DNA of 18,898 nt from Acidilobaceae archaeon (GCA_027034115.1 JALVJB010000210.1:1-18898), one strand, 5' to 3'; counted from the first letter of the stretch, positions 6,667 through 14,946 are shown. Made by a program: numbers and translations. The notes: generated by a model from the sequence alone, not told the origin.

Positions 6667-7419
6667 ACGCCGCGACCCCGGGAGTGCAAGGAGATCCTCA
6701 ACAGGTTCAGCCCTGCGAAGGCGAGGAGAGCTCAGGAGCTACTAGCGGGTAAGGTAGTAGTAGGGGACGATTACGGGCCGATCCGCCGGGTTGCAGGGCT
6801 CGATGTCGCCTATACAAAGATAGAGGGCTATGATCTAGGCATCGGAGTAGCAGCTATCCTATCCTATCCGTCACTCGCCGAGGAGGCCTGCTACGCCTAC
6901 ATGAGGATAGTATGCATACCCTACATACCAGGACTACTAGCATTCCGGGAGATGGCGGTACTAGGACCCATAATAGCGAGGCTTAGGAACCAGGTCGACC
7001 TATACGTGGTAGACGGCCACGGCATAGCCCACCCCAGGCGGTTCGGAATCGCATCGCATGTTGGAGTGGTCTCGGACACCCCCTCCATCGGGGTAGCAAA
7101 AAAGCGATTGTATGGTAAAGAGATCGCTGAGGGACCACTGAGACTCCTAGTAGGCGATAATGGCGAGAAGATAGCCGCAATAATAGAGTCTAGTAGAGGG
7201 AAGGAGATATACGTCAGCCCCGGCCATAGGATAAGCCTAGACTCAGCGGTAAGACTAGTCAAATCCATGCTGAAACCTGGCAGTAGGCTGCCAGAGCCGA
7301 CGAGGATAGCCGACGCCGTCTCAAAAAGGATAAGGCGGGAGGTGAAGAGGACCGGGATCGCCAGGCCCGGCTTCATTGAATGCTCGAGCAGTATGAGCCT
7401 TGACAGATTTTTCGGATGA
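6667..7419 (+). CDS. nfi: Endonuclease V, with a probable non-canonical (ACG) start
   Basis: Endonuclease V nicks DNA or RNA near deaminated bases, mainly inosine. The family motifs are VAGLDVAY with the first catalytic Asp (GAT at 6802), YIPGLLAFRE, DGHGIAHPRRFGIASH with the second Asp (7012), IGVAKKRLYG, VSPGHRISL and LPEPTRIAD. The first in-frame ATG, at 6901, lies after the catalytic Asp, so a protein starting there would be dead. Between the psmB TAG and the catalytic Asp there is no ATG, GTG or TTG in frame. Starting at ACG 6667 places the catalytic Asp at residue 46, near residue 43 in the Thermotoga enzyme, and fits the SD at 6652-6660. A sequencing error (ATG read as ACG) or stop readthrough from psmB are alternatives. 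The end overlaps the convergent RibL-like gene by 47 bp. Confidence 0.85.
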   Translation, partial: TPRPRECKEILNRFSPAKARRAQELLAGKVVVGDDYGPIRRVAGLDVAYTKIEGYDLGIGVAAILSYPSLAEEACYAYMRIVCIPYIPGLLAFREMAVLGPIIARLRNQVDLYVVDGHGIAHPRRFGIASHVGVVSDTPSIGVAKKRLYGKEIAEGPLRLLVGDNGEKIAAIIESSRGKEIYVSPGHRISLDSAVRLVKSMLKPGSRLPEPTRIADAVSKRIRREVKRTGIARPGFIECSSSMSLDRFFG

Positions 7420-8122
7420 TGTCGCTAGTGCTGCGCAGACCTCCAGAGAAGGAGACTTTCCCCTTAAATCTTACAACGCGGGGCCTCTTACCAGTCCTAG
7501 CCTCGACGATTCTGGCCAGCTCCTCCTCGTCGAAGGGCTGGTCCGGTCCAAGGACTATGATATCGGGGTTTACCCTCTCAACCGATTTCAACTTGTCCAC
7601 AGGATCTCCTAGTATCGCCTCGTAGACGTATCTTATCGAGGAGATTACTCGGAGCCTTGACTCCTCGTCGAGTATAGGCTCTTTCCTCTTCTCTTCCCGG
7701 ATCGTGTTATCCCTAGCTATGACAACGTAGAGCTTGCCGAAGCTGGAGGCGAACTTCAAGAGTTCTACGTGGCCCGGGTGTAGGAGGTCGAAAGTGCCCG
7801 CGAGGAATACGCGCTCCTCTTCCCATTCCCTAGCTGGCCACTCGGCTTCCAGCACTCCCGTGTATTTCAAGGAGTCGATGAGTCCCTCGGCGTATGAGGC
7901 GGCTGATAGAGCGGTGTCACAGTCTCCTTTGCCAGCATAGTATATGGCGTCCATGCTGTATCTCTCAGCGGCATCTAATAGCTCCGAGTATCCTGAGGGC
8001 ATCTTTTCCCTGATCTCGCCTAGGAGGTGTATCACTCCATTAGCGTATCTGCGGGCTCTCTCACAGCTATCTCCGACGCCGCTCAACCTGGTGGACCCCG
8101 AGCGCGATTGACCCGGCCGCAT
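7373..8122 (-). CDS. ribL: DUF357 domain fused to RibL-like cytidylyltransferase (probable FAD synthase)
   Basis: Two domains are visible. Residues about 20-88 match DUF357: a helical repeat with YANGVIHLL and a second part ALSAASYAEGLIDSL. Residues about 103-245 form a nucleotidyltransferase Rossmann domain with GTFDLLHPGH (109-118), VVIARDNT, IIVLGPDQ (188-195) and STSDIIRKI (231-239). VARD and VLGPDQ are features of archaeal RibL, which adenylylates FMN to FAD; the exact substrate is inferred and another nucleotidyl transfer is possible. The frame opens at ATG 8122, but a TATA-like box at 8127-8134 lies almost against it, so transcription would begin near 8104. The in-frame TTG at 8086 then seems the likelier start and loses no domain. 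The 3' end overlaps the endonuclease V gene. Confidence 0.8.
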   Translation of the reverse strand: MRPGQSRSGSTRLSGVGDSCERARRYANGVIHLLGEIREKMPSGYSELLDAAERYSMDAIYYAGKGDCDTALSAASYAEGLIDSLKYTGVLEAEWPAREWEEERVFLAGTFDLLHPGHVELLKFASSFGKLYVVIARDNTIREEKRKEPILDEESRLRVISSIRYVYEAILGDPVDKLKSVERVNPDIIVLGPDQPFDEEELARIVEARTGKRPRVVRFKGKVSFSGGLRSTSDIIRKICQGSYCSSIQ

Positions 8123-8126
8123 GGGC

Positions 8127-8134
8127 TTATATTA
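8127..8134 (-). promoter_or_regulatory. TATA-like promoter of the DUF357/RibL-like gene
   Basis: The minus strand reads GCATAATATAAGCC, with the box AATATAAG. Expected transcription start is near 8104, downstream of the ATG at 8122 and about 18 bases before the TTG at 8086. It helps choose the start of that gene. Confidence 0.5.
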
Positions 8135-8185
8135 TGCGTGAGGATGTGGGGTGGCGGGCTAGGAGCCCTCTTTTCCTCTCGAGTG

Positions 8186-8298
8186 TGGCGGGCCCGCCGG
8201 GATTTGAACCCGGGGCCTACGGGTCTCCTCCGCTCCGGGGCCAGGACTAGGCCCCCACGCTAAAAGCCCGCCGCTCTGCCAGGCTGAGCTACGGGCCC
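8186..8298 (-). tRNA. tRNA-Lys(TTT), intron-containing, CCA encoded
   Basis: A full cloverleaf is visible on the minus strand. The acceptor stem GGGCCCG pairs with CGGGCCC. The D arm is GCTC/GAGC. The anticodon stem GCGGG pairs with CCCGT (one G-T pair). The loop is C-T-TTT-A-A once the intron is removed. The variable region is AGGCC, and the T arm is CCGGG TTCAAAT CCCGG. The discriminator is G, followed by genomic CCA (8186-8188). The anticodon TTT is at 8262-8264, reading Lys AAA/AAG codons. The intron sits between positions 37 and 38. The gene lies between the RNA polymerase operon and the RibL-like gene. Confidence 0.96.
8225..8260 (-). other. 36-nt tRNA-Lys intron with bulge-helix-bulge splice sites
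   Basis: The intron interrupts the anticodon loop after A37, the canonical archaeal site. Loop bases CTTT (32-35) can pair with GAGG near the intron's 3' end, giving a four-pair helix flanked by three-base bulges (T-A|G and A-G|A). This is the substrate form for the archaeal splicing endonuclease. The intron interior folds as a GGGGCC/GGCCCC hairpin with a seven-base loop. It is too short to encode anything. Confidence 0.88.
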
Positions 8299-8325
8299 AC
8301 CGGGTCAAGTGCATCCCCACTATGG

Positions 8326-8333
8326 GATATAAG
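8326..8333 (-). promoter_or_regulatory. TATA box of tRNA-Lys
   Basis: The minus strand reads TTTAGACTTATATC, with CTTATATC about 28-35 bases before the tRNA 5' end at 8298. This is the usual TATA distance for an archaeal tRNA gene. Confidence 0.65.
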
Positions 8334-8362
8334 TCTAAAGCCGGCTACTCTAACCGTATTGG

Positions 8363-8377
8363 GGAAAAGTCTATAAG
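8363..8377 (+). promoter_or_regulatory. Promoter (BRE plus TATA) of the RNA polymerase operon
   Basis: GGAAAAG (BRE-like) runs straight into TCTATAAG at 8370-8377. The expected start site is near 8400, giving a leader of about 28 bases that contains the G-rich SD at 8412-8418, before the TTG start of rpoH at 8428. It is divergent from the tRNA-Lys promoter, about 40 bp away. Confidence 0.7.
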
Positions 8378-8427
8378 AACTCGGAGTCCCTACCCCCATT
8401 CTGCGAGCAAGTGGGGGGCCTGACCAG

Positions 8428-8688
8428 TTGCCATCTCGGTCTAAGAGGAGGGTCAGTAAGAAGATTCTAGAGCACGAGCTCGTCCCCAAGCACGAGGTCC
8501 TATCCTTTGAGGAGGCCGTCGAGGTCCTCCGGAAACTGGGGGTCCCTCCGAGCAGGCTCCCAGCTATTAGCGTTAATGACCCCGTCGTACAGCTTATCGG
8601 GGCGAAGCCCGGAGACATTATTAAGATCACGCGTAAATCGCCCACGGCGGGTGAAGCCGTGTATTATAGGATCGTTGTAGCTTTCTAG
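8428..8688 (+). CDS. rpoH: DNA-directed RNA polymerase subunit H (Rpo5/RPB5 homologue)
   Basis: Small assembly/jaw subunit of archaeal RNA polymerase, equal to the C-terminal domain of eukaryotic RPB5. The 86 residues carry the family core HELVPKHEVLS and the C-terminal GAKPGDIIKITRKSPTAGEAVYYRIV. The start is TTG at 8428 with a G-rich SD nine bases upstream; the length matches other archaeal RpoH proteins. It is the first gene of the operon, 17 bases ahead of the rpoB ATG. Confidence 0.96.
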   Translation: MPSRSKRRVSKKILEHELVPKHEVLSFEEAVEVLRKLGVPPSRLPAISVNDPVVQLIGAKPGDIIKITRKSPTAGEAVYYRIVVAF

Positions 8689-8705
8689 GAGGGGTGCTTG
8701 CTAGT

Positions 8706-11700
8706 ATGCCCAAGAAGAAGGATTCTGGCTCGAGCAAGACAGCTCCAATCACCATAGAAGACCTATGGCCCGTGTACAACTCCTTCATAAAGTCAACAGG
8801 CCTAGCCAGGCAGCACTTAGACTCGTATAACCAGTTAGTATCAAGGAAGATCCAGGAGATGATTGATTCTATCGGGGAGATAACGCCTGCTTGGAGGATG
8901 ATGCGCCGCAGGAAGGGGCCCCTGCCCCCTAACCTGCCAGACATTAGGATTAAGATTAGCGAGGTGCGCTTCGGCCATCCGGAGGTCAAGAGCGCCGGGT
9001 ACTCGACCCGAATATACCCCCTGGACTGTAGGATGAGGAATCTCTCCTATGTTGCACCACTCTTCGTCAAGGCAACGCTCATAATAAATGGTCACGTGAA
9101 GGAGAAGGATAAGGAGGTTAAAATCGCTGATTTCCCCGTTATGGTGAAATCAGTCATAGACCCGCTCTCCAGGATGAGCGAGGAGGAGCTAACGAGTATA
9201 GGCGAGGACCCCTACGACCCGGGAGGCTACTTCATAATTAATGGGAGCGAGAAGGTCGTCGTTATCCAGGAGGACCTAGCAGTAAACAGGATAATTGTTG
9301 GGCCCGCGGCCGCCGGGACGGCGAAGATAACGCATAGCGCTAAGGTAGTCTCCACAATGCTAGGTGTAAGGCGCCAGGTCATAGTTGATAGGATGAGTGA
9401 CGGTAGCCTCGAGGTGTCCATGTCCCGGCTGAATGCGAGGATACCCTTCGTAATACTCATGAGGGCCCTCGGCTTCGTGGAGGAGCGTGAGATAGCTTAT
9501 GCAGTCTCTCCAGACCCCGACGTGCAGCAGGAACTCGTGCCCAGCTTCGAGAAGGTGGCCCATATTGCTAGGACGCAGGAGGAGGCGCTGGAGTACATCG
9601 GTAATAGGCTCGCTAGCGGGCAGCCCAGGGAGAAGAGGATTGAGAGAGCCCTCGAGTTCCTAGACAACCAGTTCCTCCCGCACCTTGGCAACAAGCCCGA
9701 GGACAGGGAGAAGAAGGCCTTCTTCCTAGCCGAGATGGCTAACAGAGTGCTCCAACACTACCTCGGCAAGAGGCCAGCCGACGACAAGGACCACTACGCT
9801 AACAAGAGGCTCAGGCTGGCAGGAGACTTAATAGCTGAGATATTCCGTGAAGCCCTCAACAGCTTCGTCTACACAATCCAGCAACAGCTAGAGAGGCTCA
9901 CGACGCAAAAGCCCGCCTCCAGCATAAAGCTATCCTACCTAATACGCCCCGACGTAATAACCGACAAGCTACGCACGGCCCTCGCAACCGGTAACTGGGG
10001 GAGGGATAGAACGGGCGTTAGCCAGGCGTTGGACAGGACTAACTGGATAAGCCTCCACAGCCACCTGAGGAGGGTAATATCCCCCCTTAGCAGGGGCCAA
10101 GTACACCTCGAGGCTAGAGACCTTCATGGAACACACTGGGGAAGGCTCTGCCCCTTCGAGACACCAGAGGGTATAAACTGTGGCCTCGTAAAGAACCTAG
10201 CCCTCCAGGCTTACATATCGGTGGGGGTCCCCGAGTCAGAGATCGAATCACTCCTCTACGATCTCGGAGTAATACCCATACGTAAGGTGGTAAACGAGGC
10301 TCTCAAGGAGGGAAGGCCTCCCGAGATAATGGAGGCCGGCGCCAAGGTATTCCTGAACGGTAGGCCAGTGGGCTATCATCCCGATGGTGAGAAGCTCGTA
10401 GAGGAGATAAGGAAGAGGCGTAGGAGGGGCGAGATCTCCTACGAGATAGGAGCCGCCCACATCCAGACCGAGTACGTCAACGAGGTCTACATTAACAGCG
10501 ATGAAGGACGCCTTATGAGACCCCTTATAGTGGTGGAGAACGGCAAGCCCAAGCTCACGAGCGAACTAGCCGAGAAGGTTAGGAGGGGGGAGCTAGACTT
10601 CTGGGACCTCGTTAGGATGGGGATTGTGGAACTCCTCGACCCAGACGAAGAGGAGAACGCCTACATAGCAGAATTCCCAGAGGACGTCACAGAGGAGCAC
10701 ACTCACCTCGAACTATGGGTCCATGCAATAGTAGGGGTAGCCGCGGCGACCATCCCCTATCTAGAGCACAACCAGAGCCCTAGGAACACGTACCAGTCCG
10801 CAATGGCTAAGCAAGCCCTGGGACTCTACGCCCTAAACTACAAGTACAGGACTGACAGCCACTCCTACCTCCTGCACTATCCGCAGAAGCCGATAGTCCA
10901 GACGAGAATGCTAGACCTGATAGGCTACAATTCGAGGCCCGCGGGCCAGAACATGGTTGTAGCCCTAATGTCCTACATGGGCTACAACATGGAAGACGCC
11001 ATAGTCTTCAACAAGTCCAGCGTGGACTTCGGCCTCGCCAGGGCCCACTTCTTCCGAGTATATACTGCGGCCCAGAGCCTATACCCCGGCGGGGCCATGG
11101 ATGAGATAAGGATACCGGAGCCGAACCTACTCGACCATAAGGGAGACGAGTACTACAAGAAGCTAGGCCCAGACGGCATAGTAGACCCCGAAGTATATGT
11201 TAAGGGTGGAGACGTCCTAATCGGGAGAGTCAGCCCGCCAAGATTCATAGGAGAAGAGAGGGTCATGGTGTCGACAGCCCTCATTCGTAGAGACACGAGC
11301 GTGCAGCTAAGGTACGGTGAGGAGGGCATAGTTGACAGTGTAATCCTAACCCAGACACAGGAGGGATACAAGCTAGTCAAGGTGAGGGTTAGAGAGCAGA
11401 GAATACCGGAGATAGGCGATAAGTTCGCGAGCAGGCACGGCCAGAAGGGTGTAATAGGAATCCTCCTACCAAGGTACGACCTCCCCTACACGGAGGACGG
11501 GATCGTACCGGACATAATAATGAACCCGCACGCAATACCCTCTAGGATGACCGTCGGCCAGCTACTCGAGAGCATCGCTGGCAAGGCGGGTGCACTAATG
11601 GCGAAGTACATCGACGGGACCCCCTTCTACAAGCAAGACATCGAGGGATTAAGGCTGGAGCTCGTCAAGAGAGGCTACGACCCCAACGCCCGTGAAGTAA

Positions 11701-12269
11701 TGTACGATGGCAGGACCGGGAGAAGGATTGAAAAACCAATAACAGTCGGCATAACATTCTACCAGAGGCTCTACCACATGGTAGCCGATAAGATGCATGC
11801 AAGGGCGACTGGGAAGGTGCAGCTACTAACAAGGCAGCCGACAGAGGGCAAGGCGAGGCAGGGAGGATTAAGGTTTGGAGAGATGGAGAGAGACTGCCTC
11901 ATAGGCCACGGAGCCACCGCCCTCCTAAGGGACAGGATGCTCTTCAACAGCGACAAGTACGAGATGCTCGTATGCAACAAGTGCGGGCACATAGCATGGT
12001 ATAATGCTAGGAAGGGAGTCTACGAGTGCCCGATTCACGAGGAGGACGGCGACGTGAAACCCGTAATCGTACCCTACGCGTTCAAGCTACTACTGCAGGA
12101 GATAACTAGCATGGTAATCAAGCCCAGGCTAATAGTCTCAAGCAAGATCGACGTGCTAAACAAGCTCCCAGGCTTTAACGCATCCTTCCTCAAGCGCGAC
12201 GGAGGCAACGGTAAGCGGGAGGCGGGCTCGGAGAAGAAGGCGGCCCCTCGTACTAAGTCGAAAGCCTAA
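8706..12269 (+). CDS. rpoB: DNA-directed RNA polymerase subunit B (Rpo2), unsplit
   Basis: Second largest subunit, forming one side of the active-site cleft. It is a single 1187-residue chain, not split into B' and B'' as in many euryarchaea. Landmarks are the N-terminal IEDLWPVYNSFI, the fork/link region with GRLCPFETPEGINCGLVKNLAL, GYNMEDAIVFNKSS near residue 759, HGQKGVIG near 911 and RFGEMERDCLIGHGA near 1060. The clamp zinc site is CNKCGH...CPIH near 1090. About 30 Lys/Ser/Gly-rich residues extend beyond the usual end. I chose ATG 8706, 11 bases after the SD GGAGGGG (8688-8694); a GTG at 8694 would add four residues but overlaps the SD. It is followed 17 bases later by rpoA1. Confidence 0.98.
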   Translation: MPKKKDSGSSKTAPITIEDLWPVYNSFIKSTGLARQHLDSYNQLVSRKIQEMIDSIGEITPAWRMMRRRKGPLPPNLPDIRIKISEVRFGHPEVKSAGYSTRIYPLDCRMRNLSYVAPLFVKATLIINGHVKEKDKEVKIADFPVMVKSVIDPLSRMSEEELTSIGEDPYDPGGYFIINGSEKVVVIQEDLAVNRIIVGPAAAGTAKITHSAKVVSTMLGVRRQVIVDRMSDGSLEVSMSRLNARIPFVILMRALGFVEEREIAYAVSPDPDVQQELVPSFEKVAHIARTQEEALEYIGNRLASGQPREKRIERALEFLDNQFLPHLGNKPEDREKKAFFLAEMANRVLQHYLGKRPADDKDHYANKRLRLAGDLIAEIFREALNSFVYTIQQQLERLTTQKPASSIKLSYLIRPDVITDKLRTALATGNWGRDRTGVSQALDRTNWISLHSHLRRVISPLSRGQVHLEARDLHGTHWGRLCPFETPEGINCGLVKNLALQAYISVGVPESEIESLLYDLGVIPIRKVVNEALKEGRPPEIMEAGAKVFLNGRPVGYHPDGEKLVEEIRKRRRRGEISYEIGAAHIQTEYVNEVYINSDEGRLMRPLIVVENGKPKLTSELAEKVRRGELDFWDLVRMGIVELLDPDEEENAYIAEFPEDVTEEHTHLELWVHAIVGVAAATIPYLEHNQSPRNTYQSAMAKQALGLYALNYKYRTDSHSYLLHYPQKPIVQTRMLDLIGYNSRPAGQNMVVALMSYMGYNMEDAIVFNKSSVDFGLARAHFFRVYTAAQSLYPGGAMDEIRIPEPNLLDHKGDEYYKKLGPDGIVDPEVYVKGGDVLIGRVSPPRFIGEERVMVSTALIRRDTSVQLRYGEEGIVDSVILTQTQEGYKLVKVRVREQRIPEIGDKFASRHGQKGVIGILLPRYDLPYTEDGIVPDIIMNPHAIPSRMTVGQLLESIAGKAGALMAKYIDGTPFYKQDIEGLRLELVKRGYDPNAREVMYDGRTGRRIEKPITVGITFYQRLYHMVADKMHARATGKVQLLTRQPTEGKARQGGLRFGEMERDCLIGHGATALLRDRMLFNSDKYEMLVCNKCGHIAWYNARKGVYECPIHEEDGDVKPVIVPYAFKLLLQEITSMVIKPRLIVSSKIDVLNKLPGFNASFLKRDGGNGKREAGSEKKAAPRTKSKA

Positions 12270-12286
12270 TATGGGGGTGGTCTCGG

Positions 12287-14935
12287 GTGAGCGTGGAATC
12301 ATATATATTATCTAAGATAAAATTCGGTGTTCTCCCTCCACACGAGATCTCCCGCATGGCTCGTGTGACCGTGACACGCGCGGAACTCTACGAGAGCGAC
12401 GGGACCCCGGTCATGGGTGGCCCGAGGGACCCCCACTTCGGCGCGATAGAGCCGGGAGAGGTATGCCCCGTCTGCGGTAACAGGAGGGACGCGTGTCCAG
12501 GCCACTTCGGTAAGATCGACCTGGCTAGACCGGTGCTACTCCCCTACTATAGCGACCACGTCAACGCGGTGCTCCAAGCTACCTGCAGGTCCTGTAGCAG
12601 GATCCTCCTTCCAGAAGAGCAGGCTAATAGGATGAGGAGGATACTAAAGACGCTTAAGGAGAAGTGGCCTCGCCTAGCCCAGAGCTTCATTAAAGAAGTC
12701 AGGAAGCAAGCGGCCCAGAACTCTGTTTGCCCTCACTGTGGGGCTAGGCAGTACAAGATACGCTACATCCGCCCAGTCATATTCTACGAGGAGCGCCCGG
12801 AGGGAGAAGTCAGGCTAACGCCTATCGAGATTAGGGATAGGCTTGAGAAGGTTAGGAACGAGGACGTAGAGCTGCTAGGATTAGACCCAGAGTATAGTAG
12901 GCCCGAATGGATGGTTGCGACTGTGCTACCTGTGCCCCCGCTAGCAATAAGACCGCCTATCACCCTTGAAACAGGCCTCAAGTCAGAGGACGACTTGACA
13001 CACGCGCTCGTCGAGATTATTAGGCAGAACGAGAGGCTTAAGCATTATCTTCGAACGAGCGCTCCCGAGACGATGGTTGAGGATGCTTGGATAGCCCTTC
13101 AACACATGATAGCCGCCTATATCGATAACGAGCTGCCAAACGTTTACGTGTTACAGCATAGGGGCGGCAGGCCCCTAAAGACCCTAGCTCAAAGGCTTAA
13201 GGGTAAGGAGGGGAGGCTTAGGGGTAATCTCTCCGGTAAAAGAGTCAACTATTCTGCTAGAACCGTGATAAGCCCAGACTCCGAGATAAGCATCAATGAG
13301 GTGGGAGTTCCAAAGGAGATAGCGATGATCCTAACCTACCCGATGAGAGTCACACTAGAGAACATTGAGGAGGCCAGGAAGCTAGTACTCAACGGCCCCT
13401 ACAAGTGGCCCGGGGCGACCTACGTAATAAAAGCGAGGACGGGGACTAAGATAGACCTACGCTATCATAAGAACCATAAGCAGCTGGCTGAGAGCTTAGA
13501 ACCGGGCGATATAGTCGAGAGGCACCTCGTAGACGGGGATATAGTCCTCTTCAACAGGCAGCCTAGCCTGCACAGAATGTCAATACTAGGCCATAGAGTA
13601 AGAGTAATGCCGGGTAAGACTTTCCGCCTAAACCCCCTGGTCTGCCCGCCTTACAACGCAGACTTCGACGGAGACGAGATGAACCTCCACGTTCCACGCT
13701 CTGAGGAGGCGGCCGCAGAGGCCGAGGAAATACTTCTGGTCGAGAGGAACATAAAGACCCCCAGGTACGGAGGGCCGATAATCGGCGGGAGGCAAGACTA
13801 CATCAGCGGAGCCTACCTCATGACAGTGAAGACAAGGCTCTTCACCAAGGAGGAAGTACTAGAACTCCTCGCTAAGGCTGGCTACAAGGGCGAGATACCC
13901 GAGCCCGCAATACTCTACCCGAAGGAGTATTGGACCGGCAAGCAGATAGTGAGCCTCTTCCTACCAGAGGACTTCAACTATGAGGGCAGGGCTAAGATTA
14001 ACGCCGGTCCACTGGCATGCGATAGCTACGACTGCTTCAATGACTCCTATATAGCGATAAGAGACGGGAAACTCCTCATGGGAGTGTTCGACAAGAACGC
14101 TATCGGAGCAGAGCAGCCCAACAACGTCCTCCACATCATAGCCCTCGAGTACGGGGACGACAAGGCGAGGGAGATACTAGACAGCATCTATAAGTCCTAT
14201 ATTAGGATGCTCGAGCTGAGAGGCCTGACCCTGAGCCTATCAGACGTAGACATACCCGTGGAGGCTAGGAGAGAGATCGATAAGCTGGTAGAGGAAGCCA
14301 AGAAAGAGATAATGGAAATGATCGAACTCTACAAGCAAGGGAAACTAGAGCCCATACCGGGGAGAACCCCAGAGGATAGCCTAGAGATCAAGATAATCAA
14401 CAGGCTGCAAGAACTCTTCCGAAAGGCCGCCGAGGTAGCAGTGAACTATATGGACCCGTTCAACGACGTCTTCATAATGGCCAGGACGGGTGCGAGGGGC
14501 AGCGAGACAAACATAGCCCAAATGGTGGCAATGCTAGGCCAACAGGTAGTTAGAGGCAAGAGGATCCACAGGGGCTACCGCAACAGGACCCTTCCACACT
14601 TCAAGTGGGGAGACCTAGCCCCGGAGGCCAAGGGCTTCGTAAGAGGCAACTTCCGCTACGGCCTAAGGCCCGTGGAAGTCTTCTTCCACGCAGCCGCTGG
14701 CAGGGAGGGACTAGTAGACACGGCTGTTAAGACAAGCCAGAGCGGGTACATGCAGAGAAGGCTAATGCACGCCCTGAGCGACGCCCTAGTAATGCACGAT
14801 GGAACCGTGAGAGACGCCTATGGGAACCTGATCCAGTTAAGATACGGAGAGGACGGGGTCGACCCCATGAAGACATACCACGGCGACCCCGTCGATATTG
14901 ACAGGTTGATCGAGAAGTACTCCCGCGTGAAGTGA
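12287..14935 (+). CDS. rpoA1: DNA-directed RNA polymerase subunit A' (Rpo1N)
   Basis: N-terminal two thirds of the largest subunit, holding the catalytic centre. Zinc sites near the N-terminus use Cys60, Cys63, Cys70 and His73 (CPVCGNRRDACPGH), and Cys100, Cys103, Cys148 and Cys151. The lid/rudder part includes KGKEGRLRGNLSGKRVNYSART. The Mg-binding loop NADFDGDEMN has Asp459, Asp461 and Asp463. The funnel and bridge-helix regions follow (ARTGARGSETNIAQM, then KGFVRGNFRYGL). The start is GTG at 12287, after a GGGGGTGG SD; another GTG two codons later is possible. The stop at 14933 overlaps the SD of rpoA2. Confidence 0.98.
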   Translation: MSVESYILSKIKFGVLPPHEISRMARVTVTRAELYESDGTPVMGGPRDPHFGAIEPGEVCPVCGNRRDACPGHFGKIDLARPVLLPYYSDHVNAVLQATCRSCSRILLPEEQANRMRRILKTLKEKWPRLAQSFIKEVRKQAAQNSVCPHCGARQYKIRYIRPVIFYEERPEGEVRLTPIEIRDRLEKVRNEDVELLGLDPEYSRPEWMVATVLPVPPLAIRPPITLETGLKSEDDLTHALVEIIRQNERLKHYLRTSAPETMVEDAWIALQHMIAAYIDNELPNVYVLQHRGGRPLKTLAQRLKGKEGRLRGNLSGKRVNYSARTVISPDSEISINEVGVPKEIAMILTYPMRVTLENIEEARKLVLNGPYKWPGATYVIKARTGTKIDLRYHKNHKQLAESLEPGDIVERHLVDGDIVLFNRQPSLHRMSILGHRVRVMPGKTFRLNPLVCPPYNADFDGDEMNLHVPRSEEAAAEAEEILLVERNIKTPRYGGPIIGGRQDYISGAYLMTVKTRLFTKEEVLELLAKAGYKGEIPEPAILYPKEYWTGKQIVSLFLPEDFNYEGRAKINAGPLACDSYDCFNDSYIAIRDGKLLMGVFDKNAIGAEQPNNVLHIIALEYGDDKAREILDSIYKSYIRMLELRGLTLSLSDVDIPVEARREIDKLVEEAKKEIMEMIELYKQGKLEPIPGRTPEDSLEIKIINRLQELFRKAAEVAVNYMDPFNDVFIMARTGARGSETNIAQMVAMLGQQVVRGKRIHRGYRNRTLPHFKWGDLAPEAKGFVRGNFRYGLRPVEVFFHAAAGREGLVDTAVKTSQSGYMQRRLMHALSDALVMHDGTVRDAYGNLIQLRYGEDGVDPMKTYHGDPVDIDRLIEKYSRVK

Positions 14936-14946
14936 GGTGACCAGGA

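Noticed and set aside
6901..7419. Endonuclease V as a 172-residue gene starting at ATG 6901
   Set aside because: It would lose the conserved VAGLDVAY segment with the first catalytic Asp, and in-frame conserved sequence extends upstream to just after the psmB stop.
8027..8263. 78-codon plus-strand open frame running into the tRNA
   Set aside because: It runs through the RibL-like gene start and the tRNA-Lys gene; no independent support.
8694..8705. GTG 8694 as the rpoB start
   Set aside because: It overlaps the SD GGAGGGG; ATG 8706 has proper spacing. The four extra residues are not needed.
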